DNA from: Candidatus Dojkabacteria bacterium
GTDB lineage: Bacteria > Patescibacteriota > Dojkabacteria > GCA-002793355
Direction: 5' to 3'
Assembly: GCA_027033525.1 (NCBI GenBank)
Contig: JALVLD010000106.1
Location: forward strand, 1 to 11,852
DNA length: 11,852 bases
A model generated the notes under the pieces. That model was given only the letters and a program-made list of their open reading frames with translations. It did no database searches and was not told the origin of the DNA. Position 1 is the stretch's first letter, and each line of letters begins with the position of its first letter. Positions 1-6,963 of the stretch are shown piece by piece. The position numbers and the translations under genes are program-made.

Positions 1-2
1 AG

Positions 3-485
3 ATAGACCTTTGGATTGACGATCAGCCTGGACAAAACATTATAGAGATACGTACAAAGGCAAGGAGGCTTTATTTAGAACATGGTTTAGATCTAGTGGT
101 GCTTGATTATTTGCAATTAGTACATGGAAACAGACAGGAAAGTAGAGTGCAAGAGGTTTCGGAGGTGTCACAAGAATTAAAGAATATGGCAAGAGAGCTT
201 AATGTTCCTGTGATTGCATTGTCGCAGTTATCACGTAGAGTAGAGGAGCGTCAAGACAGGATGCCTCAGCTTTCGGATTTAAGAGACTCAGGGTCTATTG
301 AGCAGGATGCCGATGTAGTAATGTTTATACATCGTGAGGATTTTTATGATCCTGATACAGATAAACAAGGTATTGCTCAAATAAAAATTGCAAAACATAG
401 GAACGGTCCAACAGGTATAGTAGAGTTAGCATTTATAAAAGAATTAGCCAGCTTTAGGAATTTAGCCAAAGAAGAAGATTCATAA
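3..485 (+). CDS. dnaB: Replicative DNA helicase DnaB, C-terminal 160 residues (5' end outside window)
   Basis: This is the end of the RecA-like ATPase domain of the hexameric replicative helicase, which unwinds DNA ahead of the fork. The frame is open from base 3, so the gene starts upstream; an apparent start at base 96 is only an internal GTG valine codon. Visible family hallmarks, numbered from the first complete codon: IRTKARRL (about 16-23), the Walker B strand LVVLDYLQL (about 32-40), [11 protein letters not shown] (about 74-84), [21 protein letters not shown] (about 90-110) and KHRNGPTG near the C-terminus, which carries the conserved basic residues of the subunit interface. It ends in TAA and about 150 bases separate it from the tRNA gene. 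The family assignment is essentially certain. The N-terminal primase-interacting domain and Walker A cannot be seen. I see no intein in the visible part. Confidence 0.97.
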   Translation: MDLWIDDQPGQNIIEIRTKARRLYLEHGLDLVVLDYLQLVHGNRQESRVQEVSEVSQELKNMARELNVPVIALSQLSRRVEERQDRMPQLSDLRDSGSIEQDADVVMFIHREDFYDPDTDKQGIAQIKIAKHRNGPTGIVELAFIKELASFRNLAKEEDS

Positions 486-596
486 ATATAACTTTCAAGA
501 AGCGTTGCGTTTGGTACATATAAATCCTCTTTATTTTTATTCGTAGGGGCATAATGATTTATAGAGACTTTATACGCTGTTTATTAATATGGTTTA

Positions 597-625
597 TTGT
601 TAGTTGGCGTGTTTTTTGTTATTAT
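597..625 (+). promoter_or_regulatory. Promoter of tRNA-Leu
   Basis: The -35 box TTGTTA (597-602, 4 of 6 consensus) and the -10 box TATTAT (620-625, 5 of 6) are separated by exactly 17 bases. Transcription would start near 632, just before the mature tRNA 5' end at 635, which leaves almost no leader. No terminator is visible after the tRNA, so the promoter may also serve the zinc-ribbon gene that starts 31 bases downstream. Confidence 0.55.
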
Positions 626-634
626 TCATATATA

Positions 635-721
635 GGGCGAGTGGCGGAATTGGCAGACGCGCTGGTCTCAAAAACCAGTGGTGGTAGCCCCACCGTGCGG
701 GTTCGACTCCCGCCTCGCCCA
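635..721 (+). tRNA. tRNA-Leu (anticodon CAA, reads UUG)
   Basis: This is a complete class II tRNA cloverleaf. The acceptor stem GGGCGAG (635-641) pairs perfectly with CTCGCCC (714-720), with discriminator A at 721. The anticodon stem CTGGT/ACCAG (662-666 and 674-678) encloses the loop CTCAAAA, placing anticodon CAA at 669-671. A long variable arm with a GTGG/CCAC-type stem, as expected for leucine tRNAs, precedes the T arm GCGGG-TTCGACT-CCCGC (697-713). No 3' CCA is encoded; the sequence continues TAATAGG, so the organism must add CCA enzymatically. The opposite-strand reading frame across this gene is a shadow. Confidence 0.97.
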
Positions 722-751
722 TAATAGGATCTAAATTTTATAAAGGCTAAT

Positions 752-1696
752 ATGAAACCTGTTGTAACTGTTACTATGACACCGATTCCAACCCCAACGA
801 GCCACGTAAATGATGGGTTTTCAGATTTCGTAGTGAAACTTATAGAGAGTATTACCAACGTAGATGCCATGTTGCTTTTAAAGTTATTAGGTTTGTGGCT
901 CTTGCTGGTATGGGGAATTTTTTCATTTTGGGTACTTTTTGACGCTTTAAAAAGATATAAGTCGCCTTTTATTCCAATCGTGTGGTTTTTATTTGTACTT
1001 CCATTTAATGTTTTAGGTTTTTTAGGATACTTATTTATTCGTCCAAGTTTTACCAAAGAGGAAGAAATGTACATGGAGCTAGATAAATTATTTTTGCAGT
1101 ACGAGGCTTATAAGGTTACTGTTTGTCCAACATGCAAAACTGTAGTGCCGAGTTCGTTACACTATTGTCCAAAGTGTGGGACTTCGCTTTTGATCAAATG
1201 TAATAAATGTGGAAAGCTTATGCCTATAGATTATAAGTTCTGTACATATTGTGGTGCTGGGCTAGTTCCCCTAAAATCTAAGGAGGACACAAAAGAGGTC
1301 GTATTGCCTAAAACACCGGGAACGAGCAAGTCTAAGGAATCATTGCCTTTAGAATCAGCAAAACCTTCTTCTAAAAAAATTAAAGTCAAGAGTAAGCTTA
1401 AGCTCTTTGGGCTTGGTAATTTGGCTATTGGCATTTTAAAGGGAGTACGGTTTGTGTGGGATTCTACAGTTTATGCTTTTAGTTTATTATGGGGATATGT
1501 TGTATTGTTCCCTATAAAATTGTTAGGAGCTTCATTTCTTAAATATAAACAGCTTAGGGCCAAGATACAAGAGCGTCGTGCAAAGGCTAAGGCGACTAAA
1601 GCTTCTCAGCCAAATTTGCGAAAGGACAAAAAACAAAAGTCCTCAAAAAAGACAAAAAATAAAAAATCTAAGGTAAAAAAATCCCGTAAAAAGTGA
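752..1696 (+). CDS. Membrane-anchored double zinc-ribbon protein with Lys-rich tail
   Basis: This 314-residue protein is of unknown function but has clear architecture. Residues 41-64 and 74-96 are two strong membrane segments; the surrounding pattern (FWVLFDALKR ... LGYLFIRP) resembles the PLD-nuclease N-terminal transmembrane hairpin, a resemblance judged by eye. Two consecutive zinc ribbons follow: C125-x2-C128/C139-x2-C142 and C150-x2-C153/C164-x2-C167. After a Ser/Lys linker comes another hydrophobic stretch (about 236-258), then a very basic tail (about 264-314) of mainly Lys with Arg and Ser. The tail could bind nucleic acid, ribosomes or acidic membrane, which is inference. The start is supported by AAAGG at 742-746, five bases before ATG, the only good Shine-Dalgarno sequence in the window. 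The TGA stop overlaps the next gene's GTG start, implying coupled translation. A TAA lies two codons beyond. Confidence 0.85.
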   Translation: MKPVVTVTMTPIPTPTSHVNDGFSDFVVKLIESITNVDAMLLLKLLGLWLLLVWGIFSFWVLFDALKRYKSPFIPIVWFLFVLPFNVLGFLGYLFIRPSFTKEEEMYMELDKLFLQYEAYKVTVCPTCKTVVPSSLHYCPKCGTSLLIKCNKCGKLMPIDYKFCTYCGAGLVPLKSKEDTKEVVLPKTPGTSKSKESLPLESAKPSSKKIKVKSKLKLFGLGNLAIGILKGVRFVWDSTVYAFSLLWGYVVLFPIKLLGASFLKYKQLRAKIQERRAKAKATKASQPNLRKDKKQKSSKKTKNKKSKVKKSRKK

Positions 1697-2184
1697 ATTT
1701 AAAAATATTATTAGTAGGTTTGGTGTACTTGTATTTATTGTGGGCCTTGGTAGTTTTTATAAATAAGTTATCAAGACGTTTTTCATTGCAATGGAAGCTT
1801 TTACCTGTTGCAGTGTTTGATATTATATTTAAGGCTAGTATAATTGGACTTATATTTAGCAGGGGAATGTGGCTTTTAGTAAATTGGAGGCTTGTTAAAA
1901 GGGTTGGTTTTTGGATATTTCCTTATATAAAACTTTCAGGGAAAGCATATTGGTTTAGTTTGTATCCTTGGCGGGCTATTATATTTTGGGAAGGCATTTT
2001 TTGGAATGTAGTAGTGCTTTGGATTTTGTTTATTGTTGTTATAAAAATTATAGTTCCAGCTATAAGGGTAGTTTATGCTATTTACAAAAGTCCTGACTTT
2101 AAAGTATATAAAGTTGATGTGTATAAAAGTGTGCTTATTATAGGCACTTTACTTATCTTGCCATTATTACTGTGGCTTATTTAA
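1693..2184 (+). CDS. Small multi-span membrane protein, unknown function
   Basis: This 163-residue hydrophobic protein is not recognised as a named family. Likely membrane segments are residues 4-23, about 38-64, about 94-125 and 146-163, with short basic loops (NKLSRR, RLVKR) between the first ones. It has unusually many Trp, Tyr and Phe residues, and no catalytic motif is visible. It starts with GTG in the sequence GTGA, which overlaps the upstream TGA stop, and it has no Shine-Dalgarno sequence. Its own last 13 bases overlap the start of the oxidoreductase gene. These overlaps put it in one transcription unit with its neighbours. A role as a partner or anchor of either neighbour is inference only. 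Confidence 0.75.
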   Translation: MNLKILLVGLVYLYLLWALVVFINKLSRRFSLQWKLLPVAVFDIIFKASIIGLIFSRGMWLLVNWRLVKRVGFWIFPYIKLSGKAYWFSLYPWRAIIFWEGIFWNVVVLWILFIVVIKIIVPAIRVVYAIYKSPDFKVYKVDVYKSVLIIGTLLILPLLLWLI

Positions 2185-3377
2185 AAAGTATTAATAAAAA
2201 TTCAGTTGCAATAGTAGGCGGTGGGATTGCAGGTTTGTCAACGGCGTATTATTTTAGCAAATTAACGTCATTTAGGCCGGTTATTTTTGAAGCAACAGAC
2301 TCTTTAGGTGGCTTAGCAGGTACTCAAAACATACGAATTGCTGGTCGTTCCATAAAAATTGAAAAATTTTATCATCATTTTTTTGCAAAGGATAAGTACT
2401 TAAGAGAACTCTTAAAAGAGCTAGGGCTAGAAACTAGTCTAGTTTTTAGAGGTGTAAAGAATAACTATGGCCCTAAAAAATATAATATGTGTAGCATAAT
2501 TGTCCTTGTTGCTGCTACAATTGTCCCTTGGCAAATATTAGCCAATATACCTATTAAGTTTTGGTATAAATTCTGCAATAAAAAACTAGATTATTTACAA
2601 CAATTACTAAAAAAGAAATTTGGGAGTCATTATTTAGATTTAAATACTGCTTGGTTGTGGGCTAGGATACATGCGAGATTTACACTAAGGGATATTTTAA
2701 CGGAGAAGTTGGGAGTCATTGAGCCAAGTATAGATGTTTTAATAACTGCATTAAAACGTAAGATTATAAGTGCTAATGGGCAAATATTGTTGCGTCATCC
2801 GGTTTATCATATAAATACTCTTTGCAAACAAGGGTATAGAAATATAGTGTATACTGCGGGCTTGAATAATTTTAATCGTTTTGTAAGGCATACTGGCATT
2901 AAAATAAATGCACCCCAATATTTAGGTGCCTTTAATATTGTGCTTATTACACAAAAACCATTAACAAATTATTATTGGGATCAGGAATTTATATTAAACC
3001 AAAACAAGTTGCCATTATTGGTTAAAGTTGAGCAGAGTTTATTAAACAGATCGCTTCCCAAGAATATCGTATACCTAGGGGGGTATGCTGTGCCCTCCCA
3101 GATTGACTATATACAAAAGAATAAGGTATCGATACTAAGGACCTTTTTAAGTAAGTTGCAAATAAATAAGGTAGAGTTTGCGGATATTTTTACAACAAAA
3201 ATAGCCCAGCATGCCCCTACTGTGGCATACGTAAAGTATATGCCTAAAGATATGTATAAGTTTAAAGATTGTCGTCTATTTTTAGCTACATTTGGTAATG
3301 TTATGCCTTGGGATAGGGGAGTTAATACTGCTATTGCCCAGGCTAAAAAACTGGTAGAAAAATACTTTCTGTTATAA
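2172..3377 (+). CDS. FAD/NAD(P)-dependent oxidoreductase, amine-oxidase-like fold
   Basis: This 401-residue flavoprotein belongs to the broad group containing protoporphyrinogen oxidase, phytoene desaturase and UDP-galactopyranose mutase. The N-terminus has a classical dinucleotide-binding fold: VAIVGGGIAGLSTAYYF (about 12-28) with the GxGxxG glycines, then the acidic E40 at the end of strand two that binds the adenosine ribose, then SLGGLAGT (44-51). IEKFYHHFF (63-71) is the usual next block. The C-terminus has the second FAD-contact motif, LFLATFGNVMPWDRGVNTAI (369-388). The substrate cannot be told; the middle (about 100-340) is divergent. It starts with GTG inside the preceding gene, without a Shine-Dalgarno sequence, and the GTG sits nine residues before the Rossmann strand, as is normal for the family. 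A perfect TATAAT overlaps its TAA stop and probably drives the next gene. Confidence 0.88.
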   Translation: MAYLKSINKNSVAIVGGGIAGLSTAYYFSKLTSFRPVIFEATDSLGGLAGTQNIRIAGRSIKIEKFYHHFFAKDKYLRELLKELGLETSLVFRGVKNNYGPKKYNMCSIIVLVAATIVPWQILANIPIKFWYKFCNKKLDYLQQLLKKKFGSHYLDLNTAWLWARIHARFTLRDILTEKLGVIEPSIDVLITALKRKIISANGQILLRHPVYHINTLCKQGYRNIVYTAGLNNFNRFVRHTGIKINAPQYLGAFNIVLITQKPLTNYYWDQEFILNQNKLPLLVKVEQSLLNRSLPKNIVYLGGYAVPSQIDYIQKNKVSILRTFLSKLQINKVEFADIFTTKIAQHAPTVAYVKYMPKDMYKFKDCRLFLATFGNVMPWDRGVNTAIAQAKKLVEKYFLL

Positions 3378-3378
3378 T
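3373..3378 (+). promoter_or_regulatory. -10 box of the RluA-type gene, likely leaderless start
   Basis: A perfect TATAAT lies at the end of the oxidoreductase gene and includes its TAA stop. Only five bases separate it from ATG at 3384. Transcription from such a box would begin at or within a base of the initiator A, giving an mRNA with no leader. The -35 region is poor; CTGGTA at 3351-3356 is the best candidate. Confidence 0.45.
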
Positions 3379-3383
3379 ACGGC

Positions 3384-4670
3384 ATGCCAAGATTAGATGC
3401 TATTTTGCGAAAGTATATACAAGAAACCTTTGGAGAACGTTTATCACGCTCTTATATAATAAAATTGCTTGAACAAGGTGTGATATCGTTTAAAGGTGAG
3501 GTAATTAAGCGTAAGGGGTTAAAGTTCCCAGCTAGTTATATAGATAAATTTCAATATAATAATGACCTGATCAAGGCAGCCATAGCAGAGTACCAAAAGG
3601 GTTTAGATTTAAGCGAGCAATCTATATTGTGGGATCAAAGTATGGCGTTAGGAGATATTAAGTTAGACAAAAGGATCATTGACAAGGCCTTTGATTTAAG
3701 GCCTTATATAGTGTTTGAAGATCAAGATTTTATTTTAACGTATAAACCAGCAGGAGTATTGTCGCACCCTGACAAGTTTGGTGACCCTAATAATATGGTG
3801 TTTGCATTTATAAAATACATGTCATCCGTACATAAGAGTTTGCCAAGGGCAGGATTATTGCACCGCTTAGACAAGCAAACTCAAGGCTTGTTATTGTTTG
3901 CCAAGAATATGAAAGCATATAATCATGTAAAACAGCAATTTATGGCACACCAGTTACACAAACTTTACCTAGTTGCATTTAAGATTCCTAAGAATTTATC
4001 TGGAAAAGCTAAGCACATAAAGAAATTGTTTAACAACAAGAAATTAAAGAATTTTTTTACGCTTTGGCACACTGTTTCGCGAGAAAATATACTAAACCAA
4101 AGCAAGGCTGTTTTTGATTATGTTTTAGGATTAGACCATTTAGATTTATTTGGCTATATTGCTCAACACAGGTCTAGAAGATTTAGTAGGTTTGAGGAAA
4201 CTCAAGATAGATTAAAAACTAAATATTATTTGCGGATAAAAGATGCTAGGTCTATTATGTTTCCTCTTGGAAATCTTGCTTTAGAAAGTGCATCTAAAAT
4301 AGAAGATTTTGGTGATCTATTTAACATAATGAGTAGTCAAGGAAACCCGCATAATTTCCCGACCTCTGATACCCAAGGGGGTATGTCCAATATCGGCATT
4401 GCTGCGATAAGGCTAATTACTGGGAGGACCCATCAAATACGAGCCCAATTAAGATATTTAGGGATTCCTGTACTAAATGATCATTTATATGGTAGGTATA
4501 CTAAAAATACTGCTGCAATAATCCCGTCGGCAAGGGCTTATGCTATGCGTGGCGCTCAAAATGGCAATTTAAGCAGTGGAAATATGTTTTTGTTAGCATT
4601 TGGTCTTTCTTTTAATAATCTTGCCAATATTCGCCAATATTTTGTGTTGCCAGGTAGTTTTTTAACATAG
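3384..4670 (+). CDS. RluA-family rRNA/tRNA pseudouridine synthase with a large insertion
   Basis: This enzyme isomerises specific uridines in structured RNA. Residues 1-50 look like an S4 RNA-binding domain (RLDAILRKYI ... LSRSYIIKLLEQG). The catalytic domain has motif I YKPAGVLSHP (120-129), the catalytic motif HRLDKQTQGLLLFAKN (160-175) with Asp163 as nucleophile, and the C-terminal motif RLITGRTHQIRAQLRYLG (343-360) followed by IPVLNDHLYG. Gln replaces the usual Ser in the HRLDxxTSG motif. At 428 residues it is about 100 longer than typical RluC/RluD. The extra sequence is a basic, polar insertion at about residues 205-335 between the catalytic and C-terminal motifs. The frame is intact across it, so it is a genuine insertion rather than a frameshift. 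The target uridine is unknown, so no symbol is given. ATG is preceded by TATAAT only five bases away and by no Shine-Dalgarno sequence. Confidence 0.92.
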   Translation: MPRLDAILRKYIQETFGERLSRSYIIKLLEQGVISFKGEVIKRKGLKFPASYIDKFQYNNDLIKAAIAEYQKGLDLSEQSILWDQSMALGDIKLDKRIIDKAFDLRPYIVFEDQDFILTYKPAGVLSHPDKFGDPNNMVFAFIKYMSSVHKSLPRAGLLHRLDKQTQGLLLFAKNMKAYNHVKQQFMAHQLHKLYLVAFKIPKNLSGKAKHIKKLFNNKKLKNFFTLWHTVSRENILNQSKAVFDYVLGLDHLDLFGYIAQHRSRRFSRFEETQDRLKTKYYLRIKDARSIMFPLGNLALESASKIEDFGDLFNIMSSQGNPHNFPTSDTQGGMSNIGIAAIRLITGRTHQIRAQLRYLGIPVLNDHLYGRYTKNTAAIIPSARAYAMRGAQNGNLSSGNMFLLAFGLSFNNLANIRQYFVLPGSFLT

Positions 4671-4770
4671 GCTAACGCCATTTTTTATCTAAGAGTCTTT
4701 ATGCATTTGCATGGCCTGTTTTAGGGGTGTTTTCAATTATAAAATTTATTTTTTGCAGTAAGATATAGTT

Positions 4771-4800
4771 TTGACATTTGCCAGAGTAGAGTAATATATG
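4771..4800 (+). promoter_or_regulatory. Candidate promoter inside the non-coding stretch
   Basis: A perfect -35 TTGACA (4771-4776) is followed after 15 bases by TAATAT (4792-4797) or after 18 bases by TATATG (4795-4800), each matching 4 of 6 of the -10 consensus. No reading frame starts downstream, so if active it would make a non-coding RNA or a long leader. The recurring motif CAGAGTAGAGT occupies the spacer. Confidence 0.3.
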
Positions 4801-4871
4801 TTTTACAAAAAAGGATCGATACATTTTTAGGCACATCCTTTAGTATATACTTATATACGGTTGACGTCCTA

Positions 4872-4914
4872 TAGTGACGCAGGTCGATCTTGGGTGTATT
4901 AGGCAGTGTCACTA
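4872..4914. repeat. Inverted repeat TAGTGAC / GTCACTA
   Basis: The perfect 7-base arms TAGTGAC (4872-4878) and GTCACTA (4908-4914) enclose 29 bases. As RNA it would close a domain that lies directly before the GGGG/CCCC hairpin. It could also be a protein-binding site. It is not a terminator, because no T-run follows. Confidence 0.4.
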
Positions 4915-4922
4915 CAATAGTT

Positions 4923-4933
4923 GGGGACACCCC
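4923..4933. repeat. GC-rich hairpin GGGG-ACA-CCCC
   Basis: Four G:C pairs close a three-base loop, an unusually GC-rich element for this DNA. No T-run follows. It lies nine bases after the TAGTGAC inverted repeat, so the two could stack in a folded RNA. Confidence 0.4.
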
Positions 4934-5126
4934 GGATGTGTACAGAGTAAGGCGGGCATGACTGTTGATGTATGCAGTTAGTGGACATGCGACAGGGGTG
5001 GGGCTTGGAGAAAATCCTGCAAAAGTGTAGCTTGTTATGAACTACGAAGTGCTGGTATGTGTATTATTTGTTACATTAAACAATTATGCACGAAGGGTGG
5101 GAGGTTGCGTTTAACAAAAAGCTGGC

Positions 5127-5147
5127 TACATAACATTTACATAACAT
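5127..5147. repeat. Direct repeat TACATAACAT, 11-base period
   Basis: Two exact copies of TACATAACAT (5127-5136 and 5138-5147) are separated by one base, so they fall on the same face of the helix. This is a common layout for operator half-sites. They lie about 120 bases upstream of the ruvA -10 box. Confidence 0.4.
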
Positions 5148-5228
5148 ACAGTGCTGTCTGTGTGTGGATTTTGATTAGTTCGAAGGGCTGACTACGTCCT
5201 TTGTTATAGGTCTGCCTTGCGGATTATG

Positions 5229-5272
5229 CAAACTTATAGTTTGTAGCAGCTGCAATGTAAATAAGCTATAAT
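5229..5272 (+). promoter_or_regulatory. ruvA promoter with palindromic elements; likely leaderless start
   Basis: A perfect -10 TATAAT (5267-5272) lies six bases before the ruvA ATG. The predicted +1 (seven bases beyond the hexamer end) is base 5279, the A of ATG itself. No Shine-Dalgarno sequence exists. The -35 is weak (TTGTAG at 5241-5246 has a 20-base spacer). Two palindromes lie in the -35 and spacer region: CAAACT-TAT-AGTTTG (5229-5243) and GCAGCTGC (5246-5253). They are plausible operator sites. I found neither an E. coli-type (CTGT-N8-ACAG) nor a Bacillus-type (GAAC-N4-GTTC) LexA box. Confidence 0.55.
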
Positions 5273-5278
5273 CAAATT

Positions 5279-5902
5279 ATGTATGGGTTTATTTATGGGC
5301 GAATATTGGGAAAAAGCTGTAAGGGGAATGTATGCGAGCTTATTGTTTATCCTTATAAAAAGGATGAGTATGGCGTGGGTTTTACAATAATTGTAGGCCT
5401 TAAAACTGTAGCAACAAAAACAATAGGAGATTCAATTAAGTTATGGCTTTATTCTTATCTAACAGAAAGGGAAAGTTTTATACTAGGTTTTAATTCATAT
5501 GAAATTATGGGGGTTTTTAAGAAAATATTAAGTGTTGCTGGCATTGGGCCTAGGGTTGCTTTAAACATTGTTGATTATTTTGAAACTGAAGAAAAGTTTT
5601 ATGCTGTTGTTAAGGCTAAAGATGTAGCTCAATTATCAAGGGTTTCTGGGGTTGGTAAGAAAAGTGCTCTGAAAATCATAGTTTCTCTTGCGGAAAACAT
5701 AGACGAAGTTCCTGAAGAAAACGAAGCTACCTTTAAGTTAAAGTCTTATAAATTACTGCAAGCTTATTTGCAGAAATTAGGCTATAAGCAGGCAGATATC
5801 AAGCATATGTTAACGGCACAAGCCTCTAGTTTAGAAAAGGCAATTGCTGCTGGAGCTTCTGTAGAGCAATTAATAAAAATCGTTTTAAAATCTAGTGTTT
5901 AG
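5279..5902 (+). CDS. ruvA: Holliday junction DNA helicase subunit RuvA
   Basis: RuvA is the tetrameric protein that holds four-way Holliday junctions open and loads the RuvB motor during recombination repair. At 207 residues it has normal family length. Domain I starts with [10 protein letters not shown], the usual beta-barrel opening, which supports this start. Domain II has two helix-hairpin-helix DNA-binding motifs: [14 protein letters not shown] (about 85-98) and [14 protein letters not shown] (121-134). A Glu-rich linker (about 140-150) leads to domain III (about 152-204), which contacts RuvB. The N-terminal domain is divergent but intact. Two bases separate its TAG stop from ruvB, so the two are co-transcribed. 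ruvC is not in the window. Confidence 0.95.
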   Translation: MYGFIYGRILGKSCKGNVCELIVYPYKKDEYGVGFTIIVGLKTVATKTIGDSIKLWLYSYLTERESFILGFNSYEIMGVFKKILSVAGIGPRVALNIVDYFETEEKFYAVVKAKDVAQLSRVSGVGKKSALKIIVSLAENIDEVPEENEATFKLKSYKLLQAYLQKLGYKQADIKHMLTAQASSLEKAIAAGASVEQLIKIVLKSSV

Positions 5903-5904
5903 TT

Positions 5905-6963
5905 ATGGTAATTAAAAGAGCTACAAAAAAGACGAATTCTGGGCACTTCGTTAATACAGTTTTAAATGCCGATGAAGCTTTGGTTAAGCCGGCTATCAGG
6001 CCGCGTTTTTTACATGAGCTTATTGGTAGAGAGCGGGAAAAGCAGATTTTATCTATGTTAATTAAATCTGTGCGTAAACGTCGTGAGGAAGGCGAAACAA
6101 ATGCAGCGTTGGATCATATTTTGCTGTATGGCCCTCCAGGATTAGGTAAGACTACATTGGCTATGGTATTGGCAAATGAAATAGGTGTAAATATAAAAAT
6201 AACTTCGGGGCCTGCAATCGAAAAACAGGGCGATTTGGTAGCAATTTTAACAAATTTAGAAGAAGGCGACGTATTATTTATAGATGAAATTCACAGACTA
6301 AAAAAGAATATCGAAGAAATTTTGTATCCAGCAATGGAGGATTTTAAGATAGATATTGTACTTGGCCAAGGGCCTTCCGCACAATCTGTGCGTTTGACCT
6401 TGCCGCATTTTACATTGGTTGGAGCAACTACCCGGGTAGGACTTTTATCTTCTCCATTTAGAGATAGATTTGGAGTACTTTTGCACTTAGATTTTTTTGA
6501 AAATGCAGATCTTGAACAAATTATAAATAGATTAGTTACCTTAGATAAAATTGAAATGGAGCCTGCTGCTGTACGTGAAATTGCTATTCGATCCCGGGGG
6601 ACAGCACGTATAGCTATTAGATTATATAGACGTGTGCGAGATTTCGCCCGTGCCGGTGGTAGCTCTGGGTGCATAACGCAAAAAATGGCCGTTGAAGCCT
6701 TAGATCTTTTGGGGGTGGACTCGTTGGGCCTGGATGACCTGGATCGAAAGATTCTAAGGTTGATTATTGAGAAATTTAATGGTGGTCCAGTAGGTCTAAA
6801 GGCTTTAGCTGCAGCCTTGTCTGAAGAAATCGATACAATAGAGGATGTATATGAGCCTTATTTACTTCGCCTAGGGCTTATTAAGCGTACTCCGCGTGGT
6901 CGTGTGGCTACAGAGAAAGCGTATAAACATTTAAGATTACCCATGTTAAAGAATGCGAACTAG
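5905..6963 (+). CDS. ruvB: Holliday junction branch-migration ATPase RuvB
   Basis: RuvB is an AAA+ hexamer that pumps DNA through the RuvA-bound junction using ATP. At 352 residues it has typical length. The family opening block is [12 protein letters not shown] (32-43). Walker A is GPPGLGKT (76-83), Walker B is VLFIDEIH (123-130), sensor 1 is GATTR (173-177), and PFRDRFG (184-190) carries conserved arginines. The C-terminal winged helix (about 275-345) includes [16 protein letters not shown] and the family ending [16 protein letters not shown]. The first roughly 25 residues are an extra basic, poorly conserved extension. Initiation two bases after the ruvA stop, with no Shine-Dalgarno sequence, implies translational coupling. 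Its own end overlaps the next gene by 11 bases. Confidence 0.97.
   Translation: MVIKRATKKTNSGHFVNTVLNADEALVKPAIRPRFLHELIGREREKQILSMLIKSVRKRREEGETNAALDHILLYGPPGLGKTTLAMVLANEIGVNIKITSGPAIEKQGDLVAILTNLEEGDVLFIDEIHRLKKNIEEILYPAMEDFKIDIVLGQGPSAQSVRLTLPHFTLVGATTRVGLLSSPFRDRFGVLLHLDFFENADLEQIINRLVTLDKIEMEPAAVREIAIRSRGTARIAIRLYRRVRDFARAGGSSGCITQKMAVEALDLLGVDSLGLDDLDRKILRLIIEKFNGGPVGLKALAAALSEEIDTIEDVYEPYLLRLGLIKRTPRGRVATEKAYKHLRLPMLKNAN

Larger units (their letters stand above)
4671..5278 (+). other. 608-base stretch with no recognisable gene
   Basis: Neither strand has a convincing coding frame. The best, a 65-codon frame on the minus strand (4733-4930), shows no domain, Shine-Dalgarno sequence or promoter. 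I looked for RNase P RNA, tmRNA, SRP RNA and tRNA hallmarks and found none. The stretch does contain ordered elements, listed separately: a TTGACA-led promoter-like pair (4771-4800), inverted repeats (4872-4914, 4923-4933), an 11-base-phased direct repeat (5127-5147) and the ruvA promoter (5229-5272). The centre is visibly richer in G than the flanking AT-rich genes. Directly after the rluA stop, a short GGC-TAAC-GCC hairpin followed by ATTTTTT (4670-4686) could be a weak terminator. A structured untranslated RNA is possible but unproven. Confidence 0.6.

Noticed and set aside
622..1074. 150-codon minus-strand frame across the tRNA
   Set aside because: It runs through a perfect tRNA-Leu and antisense to the zinc-ribbon gene; no domain or start signal is seen.
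1691..1702. TGA recoded as glycine (as in Gracilibacteria/SR1)
   Set aside because: The only TGA-ended gene reaches a TAA two codons later, so it is uninformative, and all long conserved genes are full-length without internal TGA. The standard code is the simpler reading.
4733..4930. 65-codon minus-strand frame in the gene-free stretch
   Set aside because: No recognisable motif, no Shine-Dalgarno sequence or promoter, and it runs through the inverted repeats that may form structured RNA.
5105..5155. dif/Xer recombination site around ACATAACATTTACATAACAT
   Set aside because: The repeats are direct rather than inverted half-sites, and no good match to a 28-base dif layout is seen.
4671..5278. 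RNase P RNA, tmRNA or SRP RNA
   Set aside because: None of the conserved cores (for example the RNase P GAGGAAAGTCC block, a tmRNA T-arm end, or the SRP GGAA domain) is present.
6291..6674. 127-codon minus-strand frame inside ruvB
   Set aside because: Antisense shadow of a highly conserved ATPase gene; the peptide has no family features.
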